The notes beneath the pieces were generated by a model. It did not search any database, was not told where the DNA came from, and saw nothing but the letters and a program-made list of their open reading frames with translations. Shown in pieces: positions 19,224 through 28,193 of a DNA stretch of 64,000 nt; the first letter of the stretch is position 1, and every line of letters begins with the position of its first letter. Source of the DNA: Colwellia_A sp047621305 (lineage in GTDB: Bacteria; Pseudomonadota; Gammaproteobacteria; Enterobacterales; Alteromonadaceae); assembly GCA_047621305.1 (NCBI GenBank), contig JBLHNB010000004.1, positions 62,001-126,000 on the forward strand, in the 5' to 3' direction. A program made the translations under genes and the position numbers.

Positions 19224-22200
19224 CGATGATCCCCGGTTTAAACTGTTCTTTATGGGCTCTTTCTTTTAACGGGTCAACAAGTGACTGCTCATCGTCTAAT
19301 GGTTTATTTTCAACAATTCGTGGTGGGGTTGAACGACCGACACTGATATTTTCACTTTTGCGATTAACCTCTCTCAGTAAAGGTTCTTCAACACTCCCGG
19401 TCACTTCAAAAGTAAATTCAGAAACGACTTTCGAAGTGATCACCTGATCAATTGCCACACCTGCTAAAAAGGTAACGGGATTTAACGTAGCAATCCATGC
19501 CAAGACAGGTAAGCTGGAAGTTAAGTTAGGTTTAAAAGAAATTCGATAATCAAGTAATTTCTGAGCTAAATCTATATTCCCCTTGATCGTAACTTCGCCA
19601 GTAGCCCCTTCCATCATTGTATTTTGAGTATACATTACACCATTTTTAATTTTAAAATCACCTTTGATTTCATCATAAAACATACCTTTACTAAAAATAT
19701 CACGAAAATCTAATGTTAATTTACGAACCAGTGATTGCAAACTTAAAATAGAAAAAATACGCGCTTTATCTTTCACATCATCAAGGTAGCCATCATCAAA
19801 TTTAGCACTAATATCACCATTAAGTTTCGCTAACGCAAAATTTTGTGGTCCGCCTTGCCAATTAGCGCTAAAGGATGTTTTTATACCACTGTCTTTTATT
19901 GTTGACTCATAACCAAGTTTCTCAATTTCTTGTTCAATATCTTTTGCAAACAATTTACCTTCAATCTTAGTTAACGAGACATCTTTACTATGCTGCCACT
20001 GGCCATCAAAGGTTAATTCGGTATTTTTTCGCTTGGCACTAAAGCCTTGTAACTTAATTAAATCCGCTTGGTCATGATTAATATCAAAACGTACCTCACC
20101 AAAGTCATATAAATCGATACTGCAATGTCCACACTGAAACCGTACGGGTGGTATTTTAGCAAACACCACTTCATTGTTTAAAAGCTCATTCAGTAACTTC
20201 TCACTCTCTTCTCCTTCTGAGTGTTCATTAGTCAAGTGAATAAAGTCTGCACTAATATCAATACCTTGAGTATACCAATTAGGATAAAATTTGATGTCGC
20301 TTCGCGCTTCCTTAGCATTAAGTTGTAATAACCACCAGGACTGTTCATCTTTTAAATTAAATGAAACATTATTGAGCCGTTGCCCAAAAAGATCAAAAGC
20401 AGCAACTGTTCCTTGAATACGTTCTGGTGCCTTTAATAAGGAGAAGCTTGAGCTAGGTTGATTAAGATCTGAATGAACGACATTAGTTGCCAAGCTGTCA
20501 TCTATCAGTCGATCGTTGCCCATATTAACGGTATCGATAATATCTAAGATAAATGGCTGCCACTGAGAGAAATCGGCTTGTGCTAACTCAGAGGTGATAT
20601 GAAAACCTTCTATAGGTAACAACATTATTTCATTGCCCAGAATAAGGTGTGAACGGGTAAAATTGACCTTGTCGTGATTTAAATCACCATAGAAGCTGAG
20701 CTGTTCGCCTAATGTTGCATTGATAATCGAACTTTCATGCTGCCCAATAACATGCACATTAAGTGTTTGAGCTTGGTGTAAATCTTTTGCATAGGGTTCA
20801 GGTAAGTTCAATTTTACCTTTTCTAAAAACGAATGTATTAAGAGTTCGTAGGAAAAGTCGCCTTTATGAGTCATATTAAGCGCCAAATCGCCCTGCCACT
20901 GTAGCATTCCCTGACCGTATTTTTTTAATAAATCAGGAACCTTTGCTAGCCAAACATCCTCTTTCCAATCAGCAGAAATACCGATATTAGTACCATAAAA
21001 ATATTGATTATCTTTCGCATCAACATCTAAAGTTAAAGGTAAGTTCAACCACTTAGCAGACAAGCCATTAACTGTTATGACGTCATTTACATAAATGAGC
21101 TCACCATTGACCTTATTGAACGCCATATGAGGCGTTTGTAAATTCACATCATTATCTGCAAAAATAACATTGCCTTGAGCTATAACCTTGTCAAGATCAT
21201 TTAAGGGTAAATTAAGAGAAAATGCACCATTGATAGGTTTTGATATAATGACTTGCTCAAGTACGTTGCCCACCGTATCTGCCATCGGACTGTTATTCAT
21301 TAATTTAGTCACCAATACAGGTGACGTATTTTTTATCTGTGTATCTACCGTTAAAATTTGTTCATCTGATAAATCGGCTATTCCCGCCACAACACCGTTA
21401 ACATCGATCCCCTCTAAGGTGCCACTTCGTCCGGTAATGATCATACTATTATTAGTAAAATTAAGATTAGCATTAAAGTTCTTGATCACAGGCCAGTCAC
21501 TATCAAATTTGAACTTACTATCGGTTAGCTCTGCGTCAACAACAAAAATTCCACTGTGATCTTCAAACGGAAAAAGTGCTAACGGGCCATTAAATAAAAC
21601 CTGTGCCTGTGCTATTTTTCCATCGACTAAGGCATTATTTAAATAACGGACCAAGTCATCTCCCATCAATAAGTGGGGATAAAAATGTTGTGCCAACTTA
21701 GCATCGCCGTCAGTAACATTGGCCAGTAACGACATTTCGGTCAAACCATCGTTTGGGCTATACACAGCAATATCAGCAACTAAGCTGATCTCATCAGAGA
21801 GCAGTTCAATATTATTCGCCTGTAGTTGCCAGCTTTGCTCATCAAATTCTATTGCTAAAGAGGTTTTAAGACGGTTATAAGGGATAGGTAATATAAAATG
21901 TTTATCAAAATCTAATGCTCCTTTTTCAGCGATAAGATTGACCTGCACCTGATTATTTTCTAGGTATACATCCCCATTAAGGTATTTAATACCTGGGATA
22001 CCTTGGCTAAATTGTGAAGATAAATCCGCTATCAACGCAGTTGCGGTAATATCACCAGCGCTTTTTTGAAAATAAACGTCATTTAATTTCCCTGTAACGG
22101 CCAAATTTTCCAGTAACTTTTTTGTTTCGCTATTATCAGAAAATAAAGGAAATAGATCATCTAAATAATTAAGTTCAATGGATGATACGTAGGAAAAAAA

Positions 22201-23184
22201 CGTATTTTCATTTTTTCTTAACTGCAGAGTAATAGGTTGCCAAGGTTGGCCGTTGATCACTATTTCTAATGGTGTGGTATGCAGGCTAAATTGTGTAAAC
22301 TTTGCAAAGTTTGAAGCAACAAAGCCACCAGCACTGAGGGTAATAACTTGTGGCCCACTTTCTTCTTGCCAGCTAATTTCATTGTCACCTAAAACCAGTT
22401 CAAGCTGTTGGGCAATACCTTTTTCAATATTAAGCCAAGCATCAAAATTAATTTCTGAATGCGTTTTATCATTTTCAATAACAAAGAGTTTATCTAACCA
22501 AGGGGTAATATTAAGCTGATTAGCTTTTAAGTATAACTGACCACTAATATCTGAGAAATCGTTGCCCGTAACATCAAGTATGACTTTTAAGTAATTCGAT
22601 GTTAAGCCATCAACAATAACATCGCCTTTAGCTCTATGGCGATCACCTTCGTTGAGCCAGTCGAGTTGACTGATTAAAAATGTTTTTTCCGTATTATTGG
22701 TTTTAATAATCAGTTGGCTATTTCGCAGGGTAAATTGGCCAATGCGTTCAAAAAACAAATCAGTGATTGGATCCATAGCAAATTCATCTGAATCTGGTGG
22801 ATTATCCAGTGATTCCAATAATACTTTTGCGCCACTTAACGTAAAGTCTTTAGTAATTAAACGCCGTTCTGATAAGCTTTGCCAAAAATCAAAGCTCACA
22901 TCAATTTTTTCAATGAAGATCTCAACCGCATCACTATCTAACAAACTGACATTTTCGGTCACTAATGACGGACCTTGCTTTGACCAGCCCATATTTAAAG
23001 AACCAATAACCACATGGCTATTAAATTGGTCATTAATATAATTCTGTACGTCTTGACGGTAATTATGTGCGTAAGGCAAAAATAAACGTAATGCGCTGAT
23101 CAACACAGCAAAAAGCACCAGCAATATTGCCATGCTTTTATATAGCCTGTTTAACCAACGATTAGATACTGTTGAAATGCTCAT
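19216..23184 (-). CDS. yhdP: YhdP, AsmA-like inter-membrane lipid transport protein
   Basis: 1322 residues, close to the family length. One N-terminal membrane helix (about residues 14-36) is followed by a very long periplasmic beta-rich region made of repeating AsmA/DUF3971-type segments. A conserved C-terminal AsmA-like part contains GDFKIKNGVMYTQNTMMEG and a hydrophobic segment near LPVLAWIATLNPVTFLAGVA. In E. coli YhdP works with TamB and YdbH as bridge-like proteins moving phospholipid to the outer membrane. It lies between rng and the amidase gene, as in many gammaproteobacteria. Confidence 0.93.
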   Translation of the reverse strand: MSISTVSNRWLNRLYKSMAILLVLFAVLISALRLFLPYAHNYRQDVQNYINDQFNSHVVIGSLNMGWSKQGPSLVTENVSLLDSDAVEIFIEKIDVSFDFWQSLSERRLITKDFTLSGAKVLLESLDNPPDSDEFAMDPITDLFFERIGQFTLRNSQLIIKTNNTEKTFLISQLDWLNEGDRHRAKGDVIVDGLTSNYLKVILDVTGNDFSDISGQLYLKANQLNITPWLDKLFVIENDKTHSEINFDAWLNIEKGIAQQLELVLGDNEISWQEESGPQVITLSAGGFVASNFAKFTQFSLHTTPLEIVINGQPWQPITLQLRKNENTFFSYVSSIELNYLDDLFPLFSDNSETKKLLENLAVTGKLNDVYFQKSAGDITATALIADLSSQFSQGIPGIKYLNGDVYLENNQVQVNLIAEKGALDFDKHFILPIPYNRLKTSLAIEFDEQSWQLQANNIELLSDEISLVADIAVYSPNDGLTEMSLLANVTDGDAKLAQHFYPHLLMGDDLVRYLNNALVDGKIAQAQVLFNGPLALFPFEDHSGIFVVDAELTDSKFKFDSDWPVIKNFNANLNFTNNSMIITGRSGTLEGIDVNGVVAGIADLSDEQILTVDTQIKNTSPVLVTKLMNNSPMADTVGNVLEQVIISKPINGAFSLNLPLNDLDKVIAQGNVIFADNDVNLQTPHMAFNKVNGELIYVNDVITVNGLSAKWLNLPLTLDVDAKDNQYFYGTNIGISADWKEDVWLAKVPDLLKKYGQGMLQWQGDLALNMTHKGDFSYELLIHSFLEKVKLNLPEPYAKDLHQAQTLNVHVIGQHESSIINATLGEQLSFYGDLNHDKVNFTRSHLILGNEIMLLPIEGFHITSELAQADFSQWQPFILDIIDTVNMGNDRLIDDSLATNVVHSDLNQPSSSFSLLKAPERIQGTVAAFDLFGQRLNNVSFNLKDEQSWWLLQLNAKEARSDIKFYPNWYTQGIDISADFIHLTNEHSEGEESEKLLNELLNNEVVFAKIPPVRFQCGHCSIDLYDFGEVRFDINHDQADLIKLQGFSAKRKNTELTFDGQWQHSKDVSLTKIEGKLFAKDIEQEIEKLGYESTIKDSGIKTSFSANWQGGPQNFALAKLNGDISAKFDDGYLDDVKDKARIFSILSLQSLVRKLTLDFRDIFSKGMFYDEIKGDFKIKNGVMYTQNTMMEGATGEVTIKGNIDLAQKLLDYRISFKPNLTSSLPVLAWIATLNPVTFLAGVAIDQVITSKVVSEFTFEVTGSVEEPLLREVNRKSENISVGRSTPPRIVENKPLDDEQSLVDPLKERAHKEQFKPGIIDG

Positions 23185-23224
23185 TTATACTTTACTATTA
23201 CCTGTTAAAATTTAGCGTTAAGCA

Positions 23225-24691
23225 CTAAACCATTACCACATCAAACTGTTCTTGATTATACATGGGTTCTGTTTGTACTTTAATATGTTTACTAATAAAC
23301 ACTTCAAGTTCAGCGAGATTATGATATTCATCGTTGATTAATGCTTCACTTACCGCCGTTGAGGCATATACGATAAATTTATCAGCATCGTGCGCTCTAT
23401 TCACCCGAACAATCTCTCGTAAAATAGCAAAACAAATAGTTTCCACTGTTTTAAGATTACCGCGCCCAGCGCATACCGGACATTCTCCGCAAAGGATATG
23501 CTCTAAGCTTTCACGGGTACGTTTACGTGTCATTTCAACTAAACCTAATGCCGAAAAACCACTGATGCTAAACTTAACATTATCCTTAGCCATAGCTTGC
23601 TCTAAACTATGCAGTACTCGGCGTTTATGGTCTTTGCTATGCATATCAATAAAATCAATAATAATAATGCCACCCAAATTTCTTAATCTGAGCTGTCGTG
23701 CAATCACTTGTGTTGCTTCAATATTGGTATTAAATATTGTTTCTTCTAAATTGCGATGCCCCACAAAAGCGCCGGTATTAATATCAACCGTTGTCATCGC
23801 TTCCGTTTGGTCGATGATTAAATAACCACCGGATTTCAGATCTATTCTGCGATGCAAAGCACGTTGAATTTCATCTTCAACATCAAACAAATCAAAAATA
23901 GGTCGTTCACCGGGGTAATATTCCAGTGCATCGGTTAAGTTAGGCGCAAACTCAGTCGTAAATTCAACGGTTTGTTCATAGGTTAATTTTGAATCAATAC
24001 GAATACGCTCTAAATCCTTACCTACAAAATCTCTCAGTATTCGAAAGGCTAAGGACAAATCTTTATAAATAGCACTGCTGGTATGTTTACGTTGTTTACG
24101 CTCCATAACTTTATGCCAAACTCGGCGTAAAAATTCGGCATCATGTTTAAGCTCTTGCTCGTTAGCGCCTTCAGCCGCGGTACGAACAATAAAACCATGA
24201 TTTTCATCACAGTAAGGAGAAACAATATTTTTTAAGCGGGTGCGTTCGTTTTGTTCTTCAATACGTTGCGAAATTCCCGCGCGTCCAGCATTAGGCATTA
24301 ATACCAAATAGCGCGCTGCAACCGTTATATCGGTAGTGAGTCGAGCACCTTTGGTACCTAATGGGTCTTTAACGACTTGTACAACCAAGTGTTGCCCTTC
24401 ACGTACTAAGGTTCTTATATCTGGCACTTGCTCTGACGCGTTGTCATCTTGGTTAAGCATAAGTTTCGAATTAATGTCTGAGGCATGTAAAAACGCAGCT
24501 TTGTCTAAATTAATATCAACAAATGCGGCTTGCATACCTGGTAATACTCGAATTATTTTACCTAAATAAATATTACCAACAATGCCACGTTTCGCTTCAC
24601 GCTCAACATGTACTTCCTGCAAAACACCGTTTTCTATTAATGCCACCCGTGTTTCACTGGGGGTTACATTAATGAGTAATTCACCACTCAT
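23225..24691 (-). CDS. rng: Ribonuclease G
   Basis: 488 residues, matching RNase G rather than the longer RNase E. The order is an S1 domain (GNIYLGKIIRVLPGMQAAFVDI, about 38-120), 5'-sensor and RNase H-like parts, then the DNase I-like catalytic core. The two metal-binding aspartates correspond to those in TTVDINTGAFVG and IIIDFIDMHSKD. The zinc-link motif is intact as CGECPVCAGRG. It matures the 5' end of 16S rRNA and degrades some mRNAs. It lies 14 bp after maf in the mre-maf-rng run, an arrangement known from E. coli. Confidence 0.96.
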   Translation of the reverse strand: MSGELLINVTPSETRVALIENGVLQEVHVEREAKRGIVGNIYLGKIIRVLPGMQAAFVDINLDKAAFLHASDINSKLMLNQDDNASEQVPDIRTLVREGQHLVVQVVKDPLGTKGARLTTDITVAARYLVLMPNAGRAGISQRIEEQNERTRLKNIVSPYCDENHGFIVRTAAEGANEQELKHDAEFLRRVWHKVMERKQRKHTSSAIYKDLSLAFRILRDFVGKDLERIRIDSKLTYEQTVEFTTEFAPNLTDALEYYPGERPIFDLFDVEDEIQRALHRRIDLKSGGYLIIDQTEAMTTVDINTGAFVGHRNLEETIFNTNIEATQVIARQLRLRNLGGIIIIDFIDMHSKDHKRRVLHSLEQAMAKDNVKFSISGFSALGLVEMTRKRTRESLEHILCGECPVCAGRGNLKTVETICFAILREIVRVNRAHDADKFIVYASTAVSEALINDEYHNLAELEVFISKHIKVQTEPMYNQEQFDVVMV

Positions 24692-24705
24692 AACTTAATC
24701 CTAAC

Positions 24706-25311
24706 TTAATTTATACCCGTGATATCTTGTACAGGTGTTGGCATACCAAATTGTGCTAATAGCTGTGCGGTTTCATATAAAGGTAACCCAACGACTGCTG
24801 AGTAACTACCCGTAATTTGTTTCACAAATTGTCCGCCAATACCTTGTATACCATATGAACCTGCTTTATCTTGCGGTTCGCCAGTATGCCAATAGCGTAT
24901 TATTTCTGCTTTACTTAATGCTTTAAACGTAACGTCTGTGGTTACTGCAATACAATCAACCTGTTGGCCTTTAACAACAGCGATAGCCGTAATGACTTGA
25001 TGTTGCTGGTCAGATAACAATAAAAGCTGTCTTAAACAATCATTAAGGTCTACAGGTTTACCTAAAATGTGATTTTCAAAGACAACACTGGTATCAGAGC
25101 CTAATACCAGTGTTGTTTTGGGGTGTTTTTTTGCAATAAAAGTCGCTTTTTCTATGGCCAGTCTGACCACGTATTGTTTAGCAGGTTCATTATCTTTTAC
25201 AGTTTCGTCAATATCAGCTGAAAGGCAGGTAAACTGATATCCTAGCTGGGTTAAGAGTTCTTTTCGACGAGGCGATTTTGACGCTAAAATTAATGACGGT
25301 TTTGATTTCAT
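24706..25311 (-). CDS. maf: Maf-like nucleotide pyrophosphatase (YhdE type)
   Basis: 201 residues from ATG 25311, where MKSKPSLILASKSPRRKELL gives the conserved Maf N-terminus; an upstream in-frame start at 25383 adds 24 poorly conserved residues that overlap mreD. Conserved motifs are SPRRKEL, ADIDET, GSDTSVV, DKAGSYGIQG and GLPLYE. Maf proteins hydrolyse dTTP/UTP and modified nucleotides and have been linked to division control. It sits between mreD and rng, the standard place for yhdE. Confidence 0.93.
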   Translation of the reverse strand: MKSKPSLILASKSPRRKELLTQLGYQFTCLSADIDETVKDNEPAKQYVVRLAIEKATFIAKKHPKTTLVLGSDTSVVFENHILGKPVDLNDCLRQLLLLSDQQHQVITAIAVVKGQQVDCIAVTTDVTFKALSKAEIIRYWHTGEPQDKAGSYGIQGIGGQFVKQITGSYSAVVGLPLYETAQLLAQFGMPTPVQDITGIN

Positions 25312-25318
25312 AAAACGA

Positions 25319-25798
25319 TTATTTGATCTTAAAATGACGACGCATTTTTCGTAATAACAAAAAGGCCCAAGGCCACAAGACAATTGACGTTATCACCGGA
25401 TATAAATAACTAGGTAAAAAAGCAACATCGGTTAATAAACGTTGCATCCAAAAAACCAGTAAATGATATAAAGCCGCTAAGATACCGACAATTAGAGATT
25501 GTTGCCATATTGAAAAATTACGGATTTTTTGATAATTTTCGGCAATAATATAAATAGAAAGTGCCATTGCCGTTGCATGTACACCTAAGGTTGAACCGAG
25601 CAATACATCAAGTAAAAAGCCCATAACCCAAGCTGTTATTACATTCACTCGACTCGGCAAAGCTAAGCACCAGTATATTAAGACAACTAATACCCAATCT
25701 GGACGAAAAACATCGGCGCTAATTGGCATCGGAATGATACTAACAATCAACGCCATTAATAAGGTTAAAAGGATAATAATTCCGTTACGCGCCAGCAT
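25319..25798 (-). CDS. mreD: Rod-shape-determining protein MreD
   Basis: 159 residues with five or six membrane helices. Motifs such as PDWVLVVLIYWCLALPSRVN, GFLLDVLLGSTLGVHA and PWAFLLLR are typical of MreD. It is an inner-membrane part of the elongasome, which positions MreB filaments and the RodA-PBP2 pair. The start overlaps the mreC end by 14 bp, so the two are translationally coupled. Confidence 0.94.
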   Translation of the reverse strand: MLARNGIIILLTLLMALIVSIIPMPISADVFRPDWVLVVLIYWCLALPSRVNVITAWVMGFLLDVLLGSTLGVHATAMALSIYIIAENYQKIRNFSIWQQSLIVGILAALYHLLVFWMQRLLTDVAFLPSYLYPVITSIVLWPWAFLLLRKMRRHFKIK

Positions 25799-26699
25799 TT
25801 TCTTTATCCTTTTTCGCTGGTGTTTCTGATTTTTCAGCGTCTAATTTAGTACGTGGTTTTGGTGCAAATATAGACGTAGGTTTTTCTGGCCACAAAAGCA
25901 GTAAATACCTTAAGCGATCAATTTTTGCTACAGGTTCACTATGTACTTGTGCAAAGGTGCGCGATTCATCTTGGTTAACTAATACCACCGTAGCTACGGG
26001 ATAGCCTTCAGGATATTTCCCCCCTAAACCAGAGGTTACCAACTTATCACCTTTTTGAATATCAAAGCTGTGAGGGACAAAATTATGCGTTAAACGGTCT
26101 ATTTGTCCGGTACCTGTCGCAATTAAGCGAATACCATTGCGACTAACGCGAACAGGTACGGCATGAGTTACATCAGTAATGAGAATAACACGGCTACTGA
26201 TCGTACCTACATGTTGTATTTGTCCAACAACCCCTTGGTCATCTAATACTGGCTGCCCTTCATAAACACCGTCATTAGCCCCTCGATTGATCACAATTTG
26301 ATGTGTATAGGGATCACTATCAACAGATAATACCTCTGCCACCATTTTTTTAATATCAACGTTTAACGGCGAAGCTAATAATAGACGTAAGCGATCATTT
26401 TCTTGTTGGATATTATCTAACTGCATCAGCTGTTCACGAAAACGCAATTCATTAATTTTGTATTCTTGATTTTCTTCAATAAGGTGATTACGTGTCACGA
26501 TATTTTCTGAAGCCCAGTCCATCAATTGCTTAGGTGTGGTCGCTATATATTGTAATGGGCTGACCATTGACTGTAAAAAGCCACGAATGGGTTCAAAGCT
26601 ACCCATTTTATGATCGAAAAAAATTAATAATACAGAACAAAAAAGCACCAAAACAAGTCGGTGCTGTGGGGAAGGGCCATGTTTAAAAATTGGATTCAT
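25785..26699 (-). CDS. mreC: Rod-shape-determining protein MreC
   Basis: 304 residues: one membrane helix near residues 14-32, a coiled coil (about 65-105, ENQEYKINELRFREQLMQLD), then the twin beta-barrel domain with VNRGANDGVYEGQPVLDDQG and GDKLVTSGLGGKYPEGYPVA. The C-terminal 30 residues are Lys/Glu/Ala-rich and probably disordered. It is periplasmic and links MreB-MreD to PBP2. It is separated from mreB by 179 bp containing a REP-like repeat. Confidence 0.95.
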   Translation of the reverse strand: MNPIFKHGPSPQHRLVLVLFCSVLLIFFDHKMGSFEPIRGFLQSMVSPLQYIATTPKQLMDWASENIVTRNHLIEENQEYKINELRFREQLMQLDNIQQENDRLRLLLASPLNVDIKKMVAEVLSVDSDPYTHQIVINRGANDGVYEGQPVLDDQGVVGQIQHVGTISSRVILITDVTHAVPVRVSRNGIRLIATGTGQIDRLTHNFVPHSFDIQKGDKLVTSGLGGKYPEGYPVATVVLVNQDESRTFAQVHSEPVAKIDRLRYLLLLWPEKPTSIFAPKPRTKLDAEKSETPAKKDKENAGA

Positions 26700-26726
26700 A
26701 ACAACCTAAAAATCAGATTTTTCTTT

Positions 26727-26844
26727 GTAGGTTGTGGTTTACCTCGACAAAGAATTCACAAATATAATTGACTCTTTGTCGAGCCCAACGACCTTGTCAA
26801 ACTCAACAACTTTGTTGAGCCTCGCTGTGCTCGTGTCGATCTAC
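26727..26844 (-). repeat. REP-like intergenic repeat, copy C, between mreB and mreC
   Basis: Two inverted arms: GTAGGTTGTGGTTTACCTCG (from 26727) ending in ACAAAG, and on the other side TTTGTTGAGCCTCGCTGTGC through GTGTCGATCTAC (26811-26844). The shared outer bases GTAGRT...CTCRACAAAG allow a long hairpin. A further partial unit CTTTGTCGAGCCC lies inside (26773-26785). This is the most complete copy in the window. Confidence 0.75.
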
Positions 26845-26878
26845 ACACCCTATTTACAGCGACAAGGCGGGGAGTAAA

Positions 26879-27922
26879 TTATTCGTAAGAGAATAAATCG
26901 CCACCATGCATATCAATCATCTCTAATGCTTTTCCGCCACCACGCGCAACACACGTCAATGGGTCATCAGCAATGACAACGGGAATACCCGTTTCTTCCA
27001 TCAATAAACGGTCAATGTCTTTAAGTAAAGCACCGCCGCCGGTCAATACCATGCCACGCTCAGAAATATCTGAAGCAAGCTCAGGAGGTGATTGCTCTAA
27101 TGCCACCATAATAGCACTAACAATACCTGTTAATGGCTCTTGTAGTGCTTCTAAAATTTCATTGCTGTTTAACGTAAAGCTACGTGGTACACCTTCAGCA
27201 AGGTTACGGCCACGTACTTCAATTTCAACAACTTCTTCTCCCGGATAAGCCGAGCCTATTTCGTGTTTAATACGTTCAGCGGTTGCCTCACCAATTAAAC
27301 TACCAAAGTTACGACGCACATAATTGATAATAGCTTCATCAAATTTGTCGCCGCCAATACGTACAGATGACGAATAAACCACGCCATTTAGGGAAATAAT
27401 TCCTACTTCTGTCGTACCACCACCTATATCAACAACCATAGAACCGGTAGCTTCAGATACCGGCATACCCGCACCAATTGCCGCTGCCATAGGCTCATCA
27501 ATTAAATAGACTTCACGTGCACCTGCACCTTCTGCCGATTCCTTAATAGCACGACGTTCAACTTGCGTAGAACCACAAGGTACACACACTAAAACGCGAG
27601 GACTTGGGCGTAAAAAATTATTACTATGAATTTGTTTAATAAAATATTGCAGCATTTTTTCAGTAACAAAAAAGTTAGCAATAACACCGTCTTTCATCGG
27701 GCGAATTGCTTCAATATTACCGGGTGTACGCCCTAACATTTGCTTTGCCGCTTTACCTACTGCGGCGACACTTTTAGAGCCTCCAGCACGGTCTTGACGA
27801 ATAGCCACAACAGAAGGTTCGTTCAATACGATACCTTGGTCTTTAACATAAATCAGCGTATTGGCAGTGCCTAAATCAATAGACAAATCGTTAGAAAACA
27901 TGCCGCGTATTTTTTTAAACAT
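26879..27922 (-). CDS. mreB: Rod-shape-determining actin homologue MreB
   Basis: 347 residues, the exact family length. Actin-fold motifs are intact: SIDLGTANTLIYV (phosphate 1), VVDIGGGTTEVGII (phosphate 2) and VLTGGGALLKDID (adenosine). It polymerises on the inner membrane and guides lateral wall synthesis. It is the first gene of the mreBCD-maf-rng run and lies directly downstream of the MSHA locus, the same junction as in Vibrio cholerae. Confidence 0.98.
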   Translation of the reverse strand: MFKKIRGMFSNDLSIDLGTANTLIYVKDQGIVLNEPSVVAIRQDRAGGSKSVAAVGKAAKQMLGRTPGNIEAIRPMKDGVIANFFVTEKMLQYFIKQIHSNNFLRPSPRVLVCVPCGSTQVERRAIKESAEGAGAREVYLIDEPMAAAIGAGMPVSEATGSMVVDIGGGTTEVGIISLNGVVYSSSVRIGGDKFDEAIINYVRRNFGSLIGEATAERIKHEIGSAYPGEEVVEIEVRGRNLAEGVPRSFTLNSNEILEALQEPLTGIVSAIMVALEQSPPELASDISERGMVLTGGGALLKDIDRLLMEETGIPVVIADDPLTCVARGGGKALEMIDMHGGDLFSYE

Positions 27923-28132
27923 AAGGGTGAAAAATCCTGTAAACGTCGTTGAAAATTTATCGCTTCAGCAAAACAGCGCTTAAAGAAGCTTAATAAATTA
28001 CAGTAACAAATATTGCACATACAATTGTTAACTCATCATACCCCAGTATTTACAAGATGTGTGCATGAATTGTAAAAAATGACGTAAATAGACTGTTTTT
28101 TTAGATAAAGTGTTAAAACTTGCAGTGAACAG

Positions 28133-28163
28133 GAAAAATACGCTTGTTTTCAAGGCATTTTTT
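28133..28163 (-). terminator. Probable terminator of the MSHA operon
   Basis: On the minus strand AAAAATGCCTTG, an AAAA loop, then CAAGCGTATTTTT, pairing with one bulged base. It is A-rich before and T-rich after the stem and lies 31 nt past the mshQ stop. It separates the msh and mre transcripts. Confidence 0.6.
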
Positions 28164-28193
28164 GCTCACTACATTCATTTTCAGTAATAAGTA

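Noticed and set aside
23334..23825. Plus-strand frame of 163 codons opposite rng
   Set aside because: Shadow of the highly conserved RNase G catalytic region, with no ribosome site or domain.
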